64,000 nucleotides of DNA from Myoxocephalus aenaeus (GCA_038501785.1 JBAMJR010000531.1:357501-421500); one strand, 5' to 3'. Positions 10,982 through 23,880 are shown, counted from the first letter of the stretch. Numbers and translations are program-made. The notes: generated by a model not told the origin, from the letters alone.

Positions 10982-11082
10982 CGGATCCTCAGGCCGCTCC
11001 GGAGAAAAGACTGGAGGACCTGATGAGGCTGGGAGAGCTCTGCATCGAAGTCCTGCAGCAGAACGACGAGCATCACTCCGAG
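10982..11082 (+). CDS. cadps2: CADPS exon 4 of window
   Basis: A 101-nt exon between CCTCAG and GTACGT. It completes an Ala codon (G|CG) and ends in phase 0. It reads ADPQAAPEKRLEDLMRL and then GELCIEVLQQNDEHHSE. The second half is strongly conserved in CAPS proteins. The first half is shorter and more divergent than the mammalian segment as I remember it, and probably represents a loop. Confidence 0.92.
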
Positions 11083-11477
11083 GTACGTCGGCGGTTTCTC
11101 TCAAGAAAACGGTCTTTGTGTTTTTACTCCAACCTTTAAAACCTGACGTGATGACAGCATCTTGTAATACTAATACATAACGCTGGGGCTTTTATTGTGA
11201 AAGGTTAAGACGGGAGTAAAGCGTTGTGCGATAAATATAGAATTATTTTCACGCTCTCGTTTTGTCCATCTTATGTTTTTCTCCTCGGAGCAATGCATGA
11301 TGGGATACATTGCTCGGTTTCGTGACCATCGGCATTATTTTTACTTGACGATGCATTATGGGAAACTTTGAGTCCACGATACAGCGTGTAAATATTCTCA
11401 CCGTACATCCAGAGGACGCTACAAAATGTCTAACTCGCGTCCAAATAAGGTGTTGTAGTGGCCATGTGTCCAATAGA

Positions 11478-11718
11478 TCAAAGAAAATAAACGTAAATCA
11501 AAGAAAATAAACCTAAATCAAAGAAAATATACATAAATCAAAGAAAATAAATCAAAGAAAATATAAATCAAAGAAAACAAACAGAAATCAAAGAAAACAA
11601 ACAGAAATCAAAGAAAACAAAAATCAAAGAAAATATAAATCAAAGAAAATAAACATAGATCACAGAAAATAAACCTAAATCAAAGAAAATAAACATAGAT
11701 CACAGAAAATAAACAAAT
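11478..11718 (+). repeat. A-rich AATCAAAGAAAATAAAC minisatellite
   Basis: About eleven imperfect copies of a 16-23-bp unit built on AATCAAAGAAAATAAAC. Copies vary by insertion of short A-rich spacers. Confidence 0.85.
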
Positions 11719-12568
11719 CTTACGCAGCCAAAAGAATGAATTGTCCATGCAGGATTCCGTTTGTCTGATAATTTATTTCAACTAAACAAAACAAACAAAA
11801 GAACAAAGGAACTCCCCGTGCCGCCTCTCGTGTGCTGGTAAAAAAAACATAGGCCTACCCAGGTGCATGCTGGTCCTGTACCCGCCTACATATAACCCCA
11901 GGTGCCCACAGCATTACCCAAATAAGACTAAGTAAAACTAGACAACAAATAATTAAACTAAACTAAGAACTATCAAAAGAAAACACTATCCTAAAACATC
12001 AAAAAATCGAAAACAAATAGAATAATTAAACAATACTACTTGTGAGTAAAATAACTAAATACTAATATCCAATAAACAGCTCCTACAGGTGTTTATCCAG
12101 CATAACTGACCATATTTAAAACATATCCATCCGTGCCTTCATGTTGCTGTGACGGTTTTTTCATGACTATTTTCGACTATGCACAGAAAACAATCTGTTT
12201 TCAACACTCGCAGAGAGTAAATACCCGCTGAGGGATCTGGAGTTCTGCTCTTTGTGGCAACAGTTTAACTCTGAAACTTCCTTTTTTTCCGTCTCATCTT
12301 CATCATCTCATCTTCATCACAAGGCCCCGGGAGTCACTCGATCATTTCATTAACGTTTTTGATCACTTTTCGCAGCACTGTCCATTTCCCTCCCGCCCAC
12401 GGCTCCCGAGCGCCGCGTAAAACTGATCAATCGCAGGTGTTGAGACGCGGCGGTTTGATGCCGGCCCTAAGTGGCAGCGCGACGACTCGGGCATCTGTTT
12501 GTGATCTATTAATAACGCGCTGCCATGGCGACCGGTGGCAGACGTGATGTTGACGACGAGTTAGAGGC

Positions 12569-12593
12569 TTTTTTTTTTTTTTTTTTTTTTTTT
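12569..12593 (+). repeat. T25 homopolymer
   Basis: A run of 25 T in intron 4. It could be the reversed tail of a retrocopy, but no source sequence is recognised next to it. Confidence 0.9.
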
Positions 12594-13249
12594 ACAGCGT
12601 CGCAAGCTGTCACAATTAAATTGAAATGAATCGTAATTGTTTTTTACGGTCGGCGTGGACGAAGCTTCTCGCTCCGTCTCGTCGTTTGTTGTTCGTCTGC
12701 GTTCCGTCGCGATGATGACGTCATCGGGATGACGTCATCATCAGGAGGCCGCCCGCTTCCTTGTCTTTACTCGTCGTCGAGACCCTTTTTTTAAATATTC
12801 ACACGCAAACGTTGCGCGACTTAAAACGTTTTCAACCGCTCGACGGAAGACGGAAGCCCCGTCGTCACCGTCTGTGCGTTGGGCGCTCTACATTTGCACA
12901 AAGTGACATGCTGGGCCGTGATTGGCTCCAAACTAGCTGTGATGTCATCACATCCTGCAGGTACGTCCATCTGTTGAACTCTATTGGAGAGAGAGAAACA
13001 AACTCTTCTTCTTTTAGAGCCGGAGAATCCCCTGTTCAGTTCTTTCTTCGTTGGGTGTATTCGATTAGGAGATGCAGGAAACGCACATTTAGGACAAAGC
13101 TTCTTATTTCATAACAAATAACGAATAAAAATACCGATGATCAGAACCGGCGACATCGGAGCGGCGACCTCCTGAAGTCGTGCGCTTGTAAACTCCGTCG
13201 CAGCAGAAAACTCAGAACTGTTGTCGCTGCAGCTAATCTGCTAACGTGC

Positions 13250-13280
<31 letters not shown>

Positions 13281-14181
13281 TTGCTGCTGGTGCTGGTGTC
13301 AGGCTCCAAATCCAGGTCTTGCCGCCATCTTTGCATCTAGAAAGAAGAAACTTTCACATAAACGCACGAAATCCAGAGTGTCAAAAGGTTTGAAAGCTGA
13401 CTCGGAGTTCCTCCGCTTAAAAATCACGTTCAAGTTCTAATTTATCTGACGTACTTTCTGTTTCTCTGTTGCGTTCCATCGTGGGAAGGGAAGAGAGGTG
13501 AGTTATTCCTCTCCTATGAACGTTCCATGTTGTTGTTGTTGTTGATTTATCTGTTTTTTATGTTTGAATTATTGTTTCTTTAAAAAAAAAAAAAAATCTT
13601 TTGAAGGAATGAATTATGTCCGCTTTTATTGGGGGGGGAAAACATAATTTATGAACACAGAACTGCATAATTTTTTTTGCAATTATTATAATTTTGCTTC
13701 TTTTTAGATTGTTCATGCTTTGAGAAACTACTCTTGCTCTATAAAGTACACAAAAAGCACTTGATCCCATTTCTGAGCATAACCTCCTCAGCAATACCTG
13801 CAGAAGGTTATCGAATAAACCGCTGTGAGGGGGCAGCTTTCAGCTCATGAAGGAACGTGCAAAAAAACAACTGCAAAAGATCCAGCAAAGATCCGGAAGA
13901 ATTCAAATAATTCACTATAATATATAAAGACCACGAACAGCAAACAGGCTGCAATTTGATTCCACGTCTATGTGCACGAGAATATCGACAGTAACGTGAA
14001 TACTGGCTTTAAGATGAGCTTTCATCTGCAGCTGGTTTGTGGACTGATAGCCGAGAGTTTGGCGATTACGGCCGTCGCCATTTTGTTTTTTTTCTCGCAA
14101 CCAGTGAACAGGAAGTGACCATATGTGTACTGAGGAGTGACGTATACGTCTCTGGTAGAGATTTGTCAATCATCTTGTAGC

Positions 14182-14612
14182 CCATGAAGCATAGACTTCT
14201 ATACAACCAGAGGAGTCGCCCCCTGGTGGTCAGTAGAGAGAATGCAGATTTAACACATGACGCATAGACTTCTATACAACCAGAGGAGTCGCCCCCTGGT
14301 GGTCAGGAGAGAGAATGCAGCTTTAACACATGAAGCATAGACTTCTATACAACCAGAGCTGTCGCCCCCTGGTGGTCAGTAGAGATAATGCACCTTTAAC
14401 ACATGAAGCATAGACTTCTATACAACCAGAGTCGTTGCCCCCTGGTGGTCAGTAGAGAGAATGCAGCTTTAACACATGAAGCATATACTTCTATACAACC
14501 AGAGGACTCGCTCCCTGGTGGTCAGGAGAGAGAATGCAGCTTTAACACATGAAGCATATACTTCTATACAACCAGAGGACTCGCTCCCTGGTGGTCAGGA
14601 GAGAGAATGCAA
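14182..14612 (+). repeat. 73-bp minisatellite, locus 1
   Basis: About six head-to-tail copies of a 73-bp unit containing CATAGACTTCTATACAACC, GTCGCCCCCTGGTGGTCAG and AGAGAATGCAGCTTTAACAC. The 5' flank (14040-14180, with GGCCGTCGCCATTTTG and TTGTCAATCATCTTGTAGCCC) matches the flank of locus 2, so the array sits inside a longer dispersed repeat. Confidence 0.92.
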
Positions 14613-14964
14613 GTTTTAAGACACTTCCACATCAGCTTCATTCTTCAGAGCTGGAGAAAAATGTATAATTATTTACATTTGAGGTGTTTTACTACCTTTC
14701 ATACCTACATTTCATCAACCCTTGACATTTAGCGTCTTTTTTTTTCACCGAAGTTGTGTCGTCTTCTCGTTTTAATGCGCTGCTTATTAACCGGAGATAT
14801 TTTTCAAGGCATCTCTAACTTCCCAGGTTTGAGATATTCAGACGCTCCGGTTCTGTTGACGGGAGGAGGAATGGACGACCTTGGTGCCACATTGCACACG
14901 TTGGCCCTTTAAAGCGCCGGCGCTCTTTAAATAAAGGAATATTTTAACTGTCAACTGGATCTCA

Positions 14965-16150
14965 CAATTCTCTTTCCATCATTGCCTTTTCTCCCTTCCT
15001 CCGTCCTTATCGCTTGTTTTCTGTCCTCTTTCCTTCCCTTTATTCTCCTTTGGTCTTCTTTCTTTTCTGCTCTTACCACTTATCTGTCTTTGTTCTTTAT
15101 TCTTTATTCACTTCCTTTATCTCTTCTGCTTATTTTTAATCCTTTATTTGTCTCTCAGTCCTCTTTCCTTCTTCGTCCTTCCTTTCAAGCTTTCTTTACT
15201 TTTTTCCAATCTTCACTTCCTTTCCCTCTTTTTTCGACATCATTCTGACCTTCTTCCAGTCTTTAAGTTTTTCTCTATTCCTTCTCTTCTTTGTTTATTC
15301 CCATCTCTCCCAGATCACTTCTTTTGTTTACATGTTCTCTTCTTCTACTATTTTCTCTTCTTCTTCTATACTTCTTCTATACACTAATTTGTGTATTTTT
15401 CCCTGTTTTACCTTCTTTGCATCTTTCCTCTTTTCTTTCTTCCGTCGACTTTAATTCGTCAGTTTTTTATTTTCTTTCATATTTCCTGCCCTCTTTCTTC
15501 TCTATTCCATTACTCCCTTTCATTTCCCCAGGTTTCTTTTTTTCTTTCTTCCGTTTATTCTTTCCTATCTTCTTCCTCTCCCCTACTTGATTGTACTGAT
15601 TGTTACGTTTATTATTTACTTATTTTTCCTTCATTCCCCCTTAATTTCTTCTCCTTTTTCATTTGTCTCTCTTCTTCCCGCTTTTCTTTTTCTTCCCTTC
15701 TGTCTTCCTTTTGTTTTCTTCTTTGACTTTCATCCCCCTTTTCTAACTCCCCACTCTTTTACTCTGAATTCCTCCCAGTCATTCTTCTCTCTTCCATTCT
15801 TCTTTAACTTGTCTCTTCTTCCTTTTCCTCCCTCCTTCTGTCTCTTCTTCCCTACTCTCTTTTGTTTCTCGTTTTCTCTATTTCTTGCCATTGTCCTTTC
15901 TTTCCTCTGCTCTTTCTTGATTTCTTCCAGTTATTCTTTGTTTACTCTTTTACTTCCCTTTTGTTCATATTTAATTCCCTTTTCTGACCTTTTTATCTGT
16001 TTCACTTCCTCACATATTTACTCCATTCATCTGTTCCTCTTAACAGTCCTTTCTTCCACCCTCGTCCTTGCATCTCCTGCTTTCATGCCTCTCTTCTCTC
16101 TGACTCCTCTGCTGCTTTCGCGTCTCTTTGTCTTTCTTGATGGCCCGATC
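14965..16150 (+). repeat. 1.2-kb pyrimidine-rich (CTT/CCT) tract
   Basis: The + strand is strongly C/T biased, made of TTCTT, TCCTT and CTTTT words without a clean period. It leaves several Phe/Ser/Leu-rich open frames of 80-194 codons, which are low-complexity artefacts. Confidence 0.85.
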
Positions 16151-17127
16151 TTTACAATCAGCCGTTATTGAAATTGATGCACGGAGAAGAAAGAGTAGCG
16201 AGGGCTGGTTTAATGCTGCTTGGTGTCAGTAAAAGGAAACTGAAAAGGCGCCCTGCAAGGCCACGAGTACGAGCCGCCGCCGTGTCACTTCCCTTTTCTC
16301 CTGGCCTCACACCTACAAATACCGACCTCCGTGCATCAGCATGCGATCCAAGGCCGGTTGCACTTTTCTCTCCGATGTCCTTTAGTCGTCAATAGCAGCG
16401 GTCACCTGAGCAGGCTGGCCTCTGTCCGCTGGAGATCCACACGGGTCTGGATGTCCTTTCCTGCTCCTTTTCAGTTTAAAAGCAGCAGCTGAAGATTTAT
16501 GGCATCCGCCTCCATTTATTTAGATTCCTGCAGCTTTTGACGGGTCAGTTTTCCTCATCCGATCAGGACGTCTTTGGACCTTTACGAGACGTTGGACACA
16601 CAGTGCTCGCGTTCTGTTGTTTCACAACATTTAATACAAAATAGATCTAGTTTAAGATAATTTTATGTCAAAAGTGATTTGAATTCATTACATATCTCAA
16701 ATAAAAAATGCAATTATACACCCAAGTAAATAGGGCACAGTGGTGGAGCCATTACATTTTTTAAATGACGATTGCCTGAATAAATATGTCTAAATCTTGA
16801 AAAGTCCAGCTTTTCGTGGTGAAACCACTCTGAAGATGAAGGAACACATACAAGGGGATTGAAAAGCCATCGAACATCTCTTTGAGTTAAAGGGGATCAA
16901 TATGAAATTCAGATCGAAACTGTTGCCTCCACATGGCTCTCAACATGGCAACAGTTGAGCCGGCGGCTAGAAGCTAACTTCTCACCCTCGATGGACGCCA
17001 TATTGGCTGCATAGCGGATGTTTGACCACCAAACATGCAGAAACTGTTTTATTTTCTACCTCGCATGAAACAGAAGGCACTACACATAAGCAAGACTAGT
17101 AGTAGTAGTAGTAGTAATAGTGGTGGT

Positions 17128-17482
17128 GGTTAGCACGCAGCATGTGGTTAGCATGCAACATGTGGTTAGTACGTAGCATGTGTTTAGCACGCAGCATGTG
17201 GTTAGCATGCAGCACCTGGTTAGTATGTAGCATGTGGTTATTATTAGCACTCAGCATGTGGTTAGCACGCAGTATGTGGTTAGCATGTTGTTAGCACGCA
17301 GCATGTTATTAGCATGTAGCATGTGGTTAGCACGCAGCATGTGGTTAGCATTAGCACTCAGCATGTGGTTAACATTAGGATGCAGCATGTGGTTAGTACG
17401 TAGCATGTGATTAGCATGCAGCATATTGTTAGCACGCAGCATGTTGTTAGCATGCAGCATGTGGTTAGCATTAGCATGTAGC
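17128..17482 (+). repeat. GTTAGCAYGCAGCATGTG minisatellite
   Basis: About twenty imperfect 15-21-bp copies around GTTAGCACGCAGCATGTG, ending about 150 bp before exon 5. A short AGT/TGG triplet run (17095-17130) precedes it. The repetitive open frames on the - strand are not genes. Confidence 0.88.
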
Positions 17483-17636
17483 TGGTTGGTTTTACATGTA
17501 AACACCCATGTTCTCTGTTAAAAAGGAACTTTTTGAGAACTTGTGAGTCGGCCCGTGTCTTCGACCCCAAAACCAAGACCACTTCCTGTTTGTCCTCCTC
17601 TGACGTCGTCTCGTCACATCTCTCTGTGTCTCTCAG

Positions 17637-17793
17637 GCTTTCTCGTGGTGGCCGGAGCTGATGGCCGAACACGCCGAGGCGTTTCTGGCTCTGTACCGAG
17701 CCGACATGGACGGCGCTCTGCAGGTCCAGCCCGCCGACTCCTGGGACAGCTTCCCGCTGTTCCAGCTGTTCAACAACTTCCTGCGAATGGACC
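17637..17793 (+). CDS. cadps2: CADPS exon 5 of window
   Basis: A 157-nt exon between TCTCAG and GTGAGT, starting in phase 0 and ending one base into a codon. It reads AFSWWPELMAEHAEAFLALY and ends DSWDSFPLFQLFNNFLRMD. This tryptophan- and phenylalanine-rich block is a hallmark of the CAPS MHD1/MUN-type region, and the frame has no internal stop. The clean donor makes the boundary secure. Confidence 0.95.
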
Positions 17794-18642
17794 GTGAGTT
17801 TGACCTTTACTCTCCAGGTGACCACATGTTGTCGGACAATCGCCAAAACTGCACCGTTTATCACAGCCAGACAGCTGTAAAAACCTTCAATAATGTCAGA
17901 GTTTCATCTTTCTGTGGGGCCTTGAACACATCTTGTGTGACGAACGCTTCCATCAGAAATAGCAGCCAAAACAAAGCTTTACATGCCTCATTTAAAATGT
18001 CCCCCAAATGAACTATTTGCTTTAAACATATTCTGTAAAAAACATAAAATTCTGAGCTCCTTGGCGCAACTATGAAGCCATGATGGAGTCCTCTGAGACA
18101 AATATTCCTTGAAACTAGCACAGAGAGGAGAGGCTGGAAGAAGAGGTTGTAAACATGTGAATAGTTTAATATTTATAGCACGTTGAGCCTATACATGTTT
18201 GAGCCTATACATGTTTGCCACAGCCACAGTTCAGACAAAGTGACTTTACAAAAGCCACTCAAATCCGATAATTGACCATTGATGTAAAATGCCGATCGTT
18301 AAAGCCGCGGGTCGACTCTCTCGCTCAAAACCAGTTCGCTCAGTGTGACATAAAAAAAACGTCGGCGCCTTCATCGCTCTGTTTTTACGTTGAATGCGTG
18401 ACCTCTTTCTTCTCCGACGCCTCGTTACGATCGTTTCTCGCACTTGCAACGAACTCCCGCTTGTTTCATTTACCGTGCGGAAATGAAGCTGATCAAGTTC
18501 ACCGCAGGAGGTTTATTAGGATTCGAGTCGCCGGCTAACCGAGCGTCAGAAACAGTTCAGTGCATAATTTCCCGCTGCCTGTAATCACAGCTTCACTCTG
18601 CCAGTTTCTGTGGGCTCTGAACCAACAACACACACTGTCACA

Positions 18643-18644
<2 letters not shown>

Positions 18645-18705
<61 letters not shown>
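18645..18705 (+). repeat. (CA)n microsatellite
   Basis: An almost pure run of about 30 CA units. Confidence 0.97.
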
Positions 18706-18707
<2 letters not shown>

Positions 18708-18779
18708 AGCTGCTTCAGATTCTTCTCCAAATTAAATTCTGTCAGAAAGTGAAAGATCCAAACTGAATCCAAAAAACGT

Positions 18780-19575
18780 CTTTCTAGTTTCTCACGGATG
18801 TCACACCACCCAGAGACTGTCTGTAAGAAGTGAACGTAGGCGCCGTGACGTCGCCCTATTGGTTTGTGGACGGACGTTATGAAGCCTTGAGTTCGCCATT
18901 TTGTCCGTCGCCATCTTGGTTTCTGGCCGTCGCCATCTGGACACCAGAGGGCGGAGCTAAATTCAACTGAATGCTGAATAAGACATTTTTAGGCGACCAA
19001 AATGTTACAATTAACTATATTGAAAAACACATAGTGAAAGAGTTAAAGTTTTCTTCATTTTAAAGAGTAAAAAGACGAAAACCAGACCGGGCAACGCTGT
19101 GGTGTCGACCTGTCAATCACCTTGTAGCCCCGCCCTAAAGCGTCCCCTGCTTTATGGTCTGTTTGACTCTAAATGACCATAATCTACTAAATGAACATCA
19201 ACTAGAGATTGAGACATAAACTCATGTTTACAATGTTTACTGAGGGAATACATCAAGAGAGAAGTAGAGTCATTTATATAGACTTCTATACATACAGAGT
19301 CGCCGCCCCCTGCTGGTCAGTAGAGAGAATGCAGCTTTAACACATGAAGCATTGACTTCTATACAACAGAGGAGTCGTTCCCTGCTGGCCAGGAGTGAGA
19401 ATGCAGCTTTAACACATGAAGCATAGACTTCTATACAACCAGAGTTGTCGCCCCCTGCTGGTCAGTAGAGAGAATGCAGCTTTAACACATGAAGCATAGA
19501 CTTCTATACAACAGAGGAGTCGTTCCCTGCTGGCCAGGAGTGAGAATGCAGCTTTAACACATGAAGCATAGACTT
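18780..19575 (+). repeat. Dispersed teleost repeat with 73-bp minisatellite, locus 2
   Basis: The 5' part has GAAGCCTTGAGTTCGCCATT, GCCGTCGCCATCT and CTGTCAATCACCTTGTAGCC. The 3' part (about 19262-19575) has four copies of the 73-bp CTTCTATACAACCAGAGG unit. Matching pieces occur at 14040-14612, 23685-23880, 45340-45705 and 56270-56830. Confidence 0.85.
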
Positions 19576-20559
19576 CCCTCTTCAGACATTGAGGTTGCCG
19601 CTTGCCTTCACCTTCCGCCACACGTACACACTTTAACTGAGAATATAACTTGAGCCAATTCACCTCATAGTTTCTTTCTGGGTAATGAAGTCTTAACACC
19701 TTCAAATGGAAACACTTTGTAACCGCATGACTTATGAACGTGGCGAAATTGTAATCGTTGTTTGTTGCAACAACAAATTAGTACAAAGATTCACCTACGG
19801 GGGAATATAAATGCTCCAGAAATAAGAATTAACTTTGAGATCTTCACACTCTCCCCTCTGCTTACAGCCTGACCTTCCTTGTCATTGTCTAAAACGCGAC
19901 ATCAGGTTTTCGTTAATAAGAGCGCCAATTAAGAGACGACCAGGCTCGTTAAGAGAAGGCCAGGCTCCGGCACCTCGCACGCCGGAGAAGTAATCAACAC
20001 GAGCAGCGGAGGGAGGCGGTCAGCTGACCCGTCTACCTGTCAGCAGGTAGCCCAGCGACAGGCGCCTGTCTCACCTCCGCGGCTTCACTCGGCTCTTATT
20101 TATTGAGCCGGTAGACAGGAAACTCAGCTTGTGTGATGATTGGAAGATCATCTGTGGATAACTGTGATATTATAAGTGCAGTTATTACTCAAGTTTAACA
20201 GGCGTTTATTGTAATAATGCAGTCGGTGTCCATCCCATTCACAACAACTAGCGTATGGGCTGAAGAACGGAAACACGTCGATTAACACCTCTCTACAGCT
20301 GTTTACACTCAATCTGAACGTTGTAACTCTTTAATTAAGTACTTTTTTGTATGTTTATCGGGATTATTGTGCATCGGATTTTCTTTGACCGGGACATTTT
20401 CTATTTCTAGTTTTTTTAGTGTTAGCCACGTGTTTAAGAGACTTCAACCTGTAATCCGGGAGGAAACACGTTTCCCCTTCAAATGCAGTTTAGTTGCAAA
20501 GGGAACATCGTTCAGGAAGAGTCTTGATGAGTGTTTTGGTTGTCAGAAGGTTAACGTGT

Positions 20560-21130
20560 TGATTAGATAAGCAAGATTAGATAAGCAAGAAAATATATTC
20601 CTTTATTGGTCCCGCAATCTAAGCGTTTACAGCAGGAAACGGGGTAAAGTGCACACAAGAGACATACCGTAAAAGTCGGGTTATAAGCCGCTACTACCTT
20701 TGGTGGTTGTCCCCGCTAGCTCCCTGCTTTAGCCAGCTAGCGCTGCTGCTAGCTCCCCGCTGCTGCTGCTATTGACCGTGTCCCCGCTGCACGAGTCGGG
20801 CGTCGAGCCGGGGCTGGTCCCGCTACCTTCGGTGGTTGTCGGGGAGCTAGCGGGGAGCTAGCGGGGAGCTAGCGGGGAGCTAGCGGGGAGCTAGCGGGGA
20901 GCTAGCAGCAGCTAGCGCTGGCTACAGCGGGGAGCTAGCGGGGACAACCACCGAAGGTAGTAGCGGCTTGTAACCCGACTTTTACGTTAGATATAAATAT
21001 ATATATATAAATAATGAACTGTAAAAACAATCTATATAACTATATATAGATATAAATATATTTTTCCCCAAGATTTATACACAAAACAACATTAAATAGA
21101 GTATACCTGTATAATACATTCGGTCTTTTG
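20560..21130 (-). mobile_element. Probable LINE 3'-end fragment, split by a fold-back element
   Basis: The piece 20570-20664 (TATTCCTTTATTGGTCCCGC, then GTAAAGTGCACACAAGAGAC) resembles a common teleost LINE 3' region, remembered rather than aligned. The AT-rich continuation resumes at about 20990 after the fold-back insertion. There is no coding capacity left. Strand is inferred from the family memory and is uncertain. Confidence 0.5.
20667..20987. mobile_element. Fold-back MITE copy 1 (CCGTAAAAGTCGGG termini)
   Basis: The ends are inverted repeats: CCGTAAAAGTCGGGTTATAA at the left and the complement, ending CCCGACTTTTACG, at the right. TA dinucleotides flank both ends (20665-20666 and 20988-20989), fitting TA target duplication of Tc1/mariner-like elements. 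The inside is a run of GGGGAGCTAGC 11-mers with palindromic GCTAGC cores. No open frame for a transposase is seen, so it is non-autonomous. Confidence 0.85.
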
Positions 21131-22259
21131 AAAGGTTCTCTTTGGTCATTAGTGGATCTGGACATCAGGATGTGTCATGTGATCGTCCCTCCTGTCAGTT
21201 CCCTTGAAGTTAAATCCATCAACAAACATTATTGATGAAGCACAAACTGAAGAGTTGATCCCGAGGGCTTCACAGGGCGAAGAGAAGAGAATCAGTCAAA
21301 CTGCTCTGACGCTCGTGTTCCCATAAAAGGTGGAAGAGGAAAATAAAACGATTAACTTTGAGGTGAGATTTCATCGTTTCCTCACAAACCTCCAGAATCC
21401 TTTTTTTTTTTTTATATCCATTTTGTTGAATTTATGAATGACAAACCCGTGTTTCTGGAACGCATCCACACCCACTTATGTTCGTAATGTGCTTTTCTAC
21501 ATCTCGAGGTCACAACGGTGCGAAAGAAACAACAACAACAACCTGAAAAGAGATGTTTGAGACTTCAGATGGAAAGCGTTCGCTGTCGTTCAGGTTGAAG
21601 CGTCGCGCTGTTCAGATCCCGCTTGACTGCTGCAGAGAAGAGCACAAAAATTCAAAGAAGTCTCATTGTTTCCTCCCTCCGAAGCCCTCCGTCGGCTCCA
21701 AAGGCTTTGTCTCGGCGCCAGCGGAGATTTGGCGAGATGCGAGGCGTTATTTAACATGGCCGATGCCAAAGTACCTCGAGTACAGTAACAGGCGGGCGGG
21801 CGGATAGACGGGCGGCCCAAGGGCACCGCCGGCAACACGCGGCGCTTCATTACGGGAAGGAACACACAAACCTCTCTCTTTGTGCCGCGTATCTTTTATT
21901 CTTTTTTTTTTCCTTTTCTAATTACCATTCTCCGTTAATGCCGTAATTATTCCAAGTGTCACAACATTAGTCGACTTAAATCGAAGCGTAACGAGGCAAC
22001 GAGACAGAAGCCGAATTGAAGAACTGGCGGAATCGTAGTTTTGACTGTTTGCTCAAATGAGGTCTTCCCTTCTTTTTTTTCTTTAATAATTATGTCTGAA
22101 GAGAGAGAGTCATTAGAGTTCAGGGACTCAAATGATGAAGTTTATTTACCGCTCGCCTTCTCTGAACCTTAATGAACGATTGTTTGCAGCATTCTTTAAT
22201 TTTTGAAACCGTTCAGGGGAAAAATCAACAAAACCTCTGCGGTGATAGACGATCTTGGG

Positions 22260-22262
<3 letters not shown>

Positions 22263-22349
<87 letters not shown>

Positions 22350-22416
22350 TATATATATGTATACACACATGTATATATATATATATATATGTATGTGTAT
22401 ATGTATACAGTATATA

Positions 22417-22486
<70 letters not shown>

Positions 22487-22608
22487 CTTATATATATATA
22501 TATATATATATATATACTTATATATCTGTGCATATATATATACTTATATGTATATATATACACATACATACATACGTGTGTATGTATATATACATATACG
22601 TGTGTGTG

Positions 22609-22663
<55 letters not shown>

Positions 22664-22750
22664 GTGTATTTATATGTGTGTGTGTATATATATATATAAT
22701 ATACACACACACATATATTTATATGTATATTTATATATGTGTAAATATAA

Positions 22751-22803
<53 letters not shown>

Positions 22804-22840
22804 TATATTTATATGTATATTTATATATGTGTAAATATAA

Positions 22841-22880
<40 letters not shown>
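22263..22880 (+). repeat. Compound (CT)n(TA)n(GT)n microsatellite
   Basis: Successive CT, TA, GT, TA and mixed TACA/TGTA runs over 600 bp. A block of about 90 bp with CACACATATATTTATATGTA is duplicated (about 22701-22780 and 22791-22870). Long Tyr/Ile/Cys/Val-rich frames in several phases are artefacts. Confidence 0.95.
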
Positions 22881-22882
<2 letters not shown>

Positions 22883-23684
22883 ATCTCGGCGACTCTTGGA
22901 GCATCATCGTCTTTGACGAGCGTATTATCTCTCCGTCGTTGTCTAGATTATTTAAATGCTCACTTGATTGTCGGCGTGTGACGGCGGGCTGCGAGGGCGG
23001 CTGGTGCTCCTCTCTGGAGGCCAAAAGGCTAGTGTTAATCATGGCGGAGCGGAGCGAGAGAGGAATTAAAACTAATGAAGCCCGGAGAGACCCGCCGGCT
23101 CGCTTCCCGCCCAGCGCTGTCTGTCTTTGTCTCGGCTCGCTGTGGACCGGCGGCGTCTCTGGGGACGACGCGTCTGTCTGTTTCACTGTGTCTCTCACAC
23201 CTACAAGGTGGGGTTACGCAATATCAGGAACACCTGTGCGGTCGCAGGCGATCGATTAAGGACAAGTTACACCTTTTGAAAGATATTCAGGTTTGCTCTT
23301 TAATTGTATTTAAGAAGTGGACGTCGTCAAGGGATTTGTCAAGACATGGAAACCGGTCTTAGATTGGATTTTGCTCAGCAAGTCTAAAAATACTGGTACC
23401 GATGCTGACTTAAAGTCCAATAACAAAAATGCACTTATGTCAGACTGGTGATGTGCGAATGTGTTTATTATTTATTGTGGTTGTCTATTTATTTTTATTT
23501 TATTTTGCAAATTTATTTTGCAAATTTATTTTGCAATTTTGCAAATTTATTTTTTCCTTTTGTGTCGTTGTTTTCTATTTCCATCTTTTTCTTGTATTGT
23601 GTCCTTAAAGTTCTGTCTCGTAAAGTTGTAAAATCAAAAGAAATATATCTAAAAAAAAAAAAAGAAAAGAAGTGGACATCGTCA

Positions 23685-23880
23685 CGGTGACTCACCTGCT
23701 GGCTTTGAAGTCTCTTTGAAGTCTTGAGTTCAGCATTTTGGCCGTCGCCATTTTTTTTTTTTTTTTGCACGCTCTTTTGGAGCTAAAACGTTTTTAGGCA
23801 ACCAAAAGGTAACGGTTAGCTTTGTGAAAAGGTTCATTGACACAAAGGTTGGAAGCACGTCATTGCCGGAAACATTAAAG
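23685..23880 (+). repeat. Dispersed repeat fragment (GCCGTCGCCATTTT type)
   Basis: It matches the 18840-19020 segment: GAAGTCTTGAGTTCAGCATT, TTTTGGCCGTCGCCATTTTT and GTTTTTAGGCAACCAAAAGG. It lacks the 73-bp array. Confidence 0.7.

Larger units (their letters stand above)
11083..17636 (+). other. intron 4 (6.6 kb)
   Basis: Donor GTACGT, acceptor TCTCTCAG. It contains an AATCAAAGAAAATA array (11478-11718), a T25 run (12569-12593), a CA tract (13252-13280), a 73-bp minisatellite (14182-14612), a pyrimidine-rich tract (14965-16150) and a GTTAGCATGCAGCATGTG array (17128-17482). Stretches 11720-12560, 12600-13250, 13290-14035 and 16150-17090 show no gene or clear repeat to me. Confidence 0.8.

Noticed and set aside
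14982..16171. Series of Phe/Ser/Leu-rich frames that look like membrane proteins
   Set aside because: All arise from a C/T-biased tract; there are no splice-site, start or domain signals and they overlap each other.
22172..23259. Tyr/Ile/Val/Cys-rich frames on both strands
   Set aside because: Translations of TA, GT and CT microsatellites.
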